From Taxillus chinensis (taxonomy: Eukaryota; Streptophyta; Magnoliopsida; Santalales; Loranthaceae), in assembly GCA_023512835.1 (NCBI GenBank), contig CM042088.1, positions 18,528,986-18,592,985 of the forward strand: 64,000 bases of DNA. Reading direction: 5' to 3'. The stretch's first letter is position 1. Each line of letters opens with the position of its first letter. The position numbers and the translations under genes were made by a program. The notes below the pieces were generated by a model. The model saw only the letters and a program-made list of their open reading frames with translations, searched no databases and was not told the DNA's origin. Of the stretch, positions 63,107 to 64,000 are shown piece by piece.

Positions 63107-63195
63107 TGTAAAGACTCGAATTTGGGTAGTTTTGAGAGATAGCCATTCTGTGGGAATGTAACTATCTAGACGGTAGTGTGGCCGTCGATGTGAGC

Positions 63196-63450
63196 ATTTT
63201 GACTGTGCTTGGGCCCAATTCCGAGTCGGGGCCCCATTTGACCCGATTATTGACTTGTCAGGGTTTATTGGTTGACTTTGCATTTGGGCGGTCATTTGGG
63301 TGTAATAATATCTGTTTAGTTTTGTGCTCGTCATTTCGAGCGTTTTGACTGTAGTTTGACTCAATTTGGAGTTCGGGGCCTTAGAGGTCAATTTTTGTGT
63401 TGTGAGGTCAATTATTGACTGGGACAATGGTTGACTAGGTCAGTTGACTG
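63196..63450. promoter_or_regulatory. TTGAC (W-box-like) cluster upstream of the LTR TATA box
   Basis: About nine plus-strand TTGAC cores between 63198 and 63450, several within GTTGACT. TTGAC is the core bound by WRKY factors. The cluster ends just before TATAAATA at 63458. Confidence 0.6.
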
Positions 63451-63457
63451 GCAGAAA

Positions 63458-63465
63458 TATAAATA
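63458..63465 (+). promoter_or_regulatory. TATA box of the right-end LTR
   Basis: TATAAATA, followed by an A-rich leader and a GAGAGA stretch. Confidence 0.65.
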
Positions 63466-64000
63466 GCAGAAAAAAAAAAGAAGCTTTCATTTTACGTTAT
63501 CTCGTTTGTGCATTTGAGAGAGAGAGCTTGAGAGAGCTTGGAGGCCTTGGCGATTTGGGGCGATTTGGGTTCGTGGAGCTCAAAGATTCACTTCAAGTAG
63601 GTGTCTTTGAACTTCTTATCTCTCTCTTGTTTTGGATCTGTACGAATTTATCATGATTTATGAAATTGAGCATGAACCCTAGAATTTGGGGAAATCCAAT
63701 TTTGGGTTAGATCTAATGGTTTAGCATAAGATCGGTGGTTAAGAACTGTTTTATATCATTGTGGATATATGTTTATGTGATTTTGGGGTTGATTAACTGT
63801 GTTTCTCATGAGGGTTGATAAGTCAACCATGGAAATCTGGTTTAGATTTAGATTTTTGGAAATCTAGAATTTTATACGTGTTTCTGTTATTTCTGCGCGA
63901 TTTAGAGGCATTCTGGACACGTTTTGAGGTAGATATCGTAGTTTGTTGCGAAACAGGGGTGTTAGTGAGTGTCTGGGAGTTTCTGGGTGTGTTCCAGACG

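Larger units (their letters stand above)
63107..64000 (+). repeat. 3' LTR of a gypsy element (continues past the window)
   Basis: Starts TGTAAAGACTCG after the polypurine tract. It has a TATA box (63458-63465), a cluster of TTGAC motifs upstream of it, and GAGAGAGAGCTTGAGAGAGC at 63517-63536 downstream, as in the solo LTRs. The end is not in the window. Open frames here (63444-63656) are short and not recognisable. Confidence 0.75.

Overview
The window looks like repeat-dense plant heterochromatin. It carries plant-type LTR retrotransposon hallmarks (a primer site complementary to the tRNA-Asp 3' end, an initiator-Met tRNA primer site, an Athila/Tat-type Gag, a Ty1/copia Gag and LTRs of the TGTAAGGACCC type), an L1-type LINE tail with a poly(A) tract, and a very long AT-rich tandem satellite. 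I see no host protein-coding gene, tRNA or rRNA. The species cannot be named from the sequence; a eudicot is my guess.

Layout. 1-6923: a minus-strand Ty3/gypsy element of the Athila/Tat type with about 99% identical LTRs, a broken gag-protease and no reverse transcriptase or integrase. 6924-7982: an LTR-like remnant. 7983-9747: the 5' part of a minus-strand copia element (LTR, primer site, broken gag) that abuts the satellite. 9748-62848: a satellite array of about 43.5 kb net, opened by a 5'-truncated LINE (10438-12466), a 218-bp LTR-like fragment (28783-29000), three solo LTRs of one chromovirus-like family (31329-33597, 34425-36207, 38037-40025) and a solo copia LTR (49723-50996). 62849-64000: the 3' end of another gypsy element and the start of its 3' LTR, running off the window.

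The satellite is the main content. Its basic monomer is about 250-260 bp. Four diverged monomer types (called m1, m2, m3, m4 here) follow each other in fixed order and form a higher-order repeat (HOR) of about 1,015 bp. m1 resembles m3 and m2 resembles m4, so the HOR probably arose by doubling a ~505-bp dimer. I count 46 HOR units or partial units. On top of this are super-repeats of two or more HOR units (2,030 bp, ~2,530 bp, ~2,900 bp), deletion and hybrid units, and a ~440-bp block shared almost without change by positions 35 kb apart. This is the signature of unequal exchange and conversion, and the layout resembles that of centromeric or pericentromeric satellites, though nothing here proves centromere function.

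The mobile elements and the array interact. Most LTR elements in the array survive only as solo LTRs, and three independent insertions fall within 1 bp of the same position of the ~250-bp monomer. The LTRs carry regularly spaced CACGTG inverted repeats, ACGT-core palindromes just upstream of TATA boxes, GA/CT microsatellites and, in the copia LTR, arrays of a CGGAGTAAG motif.
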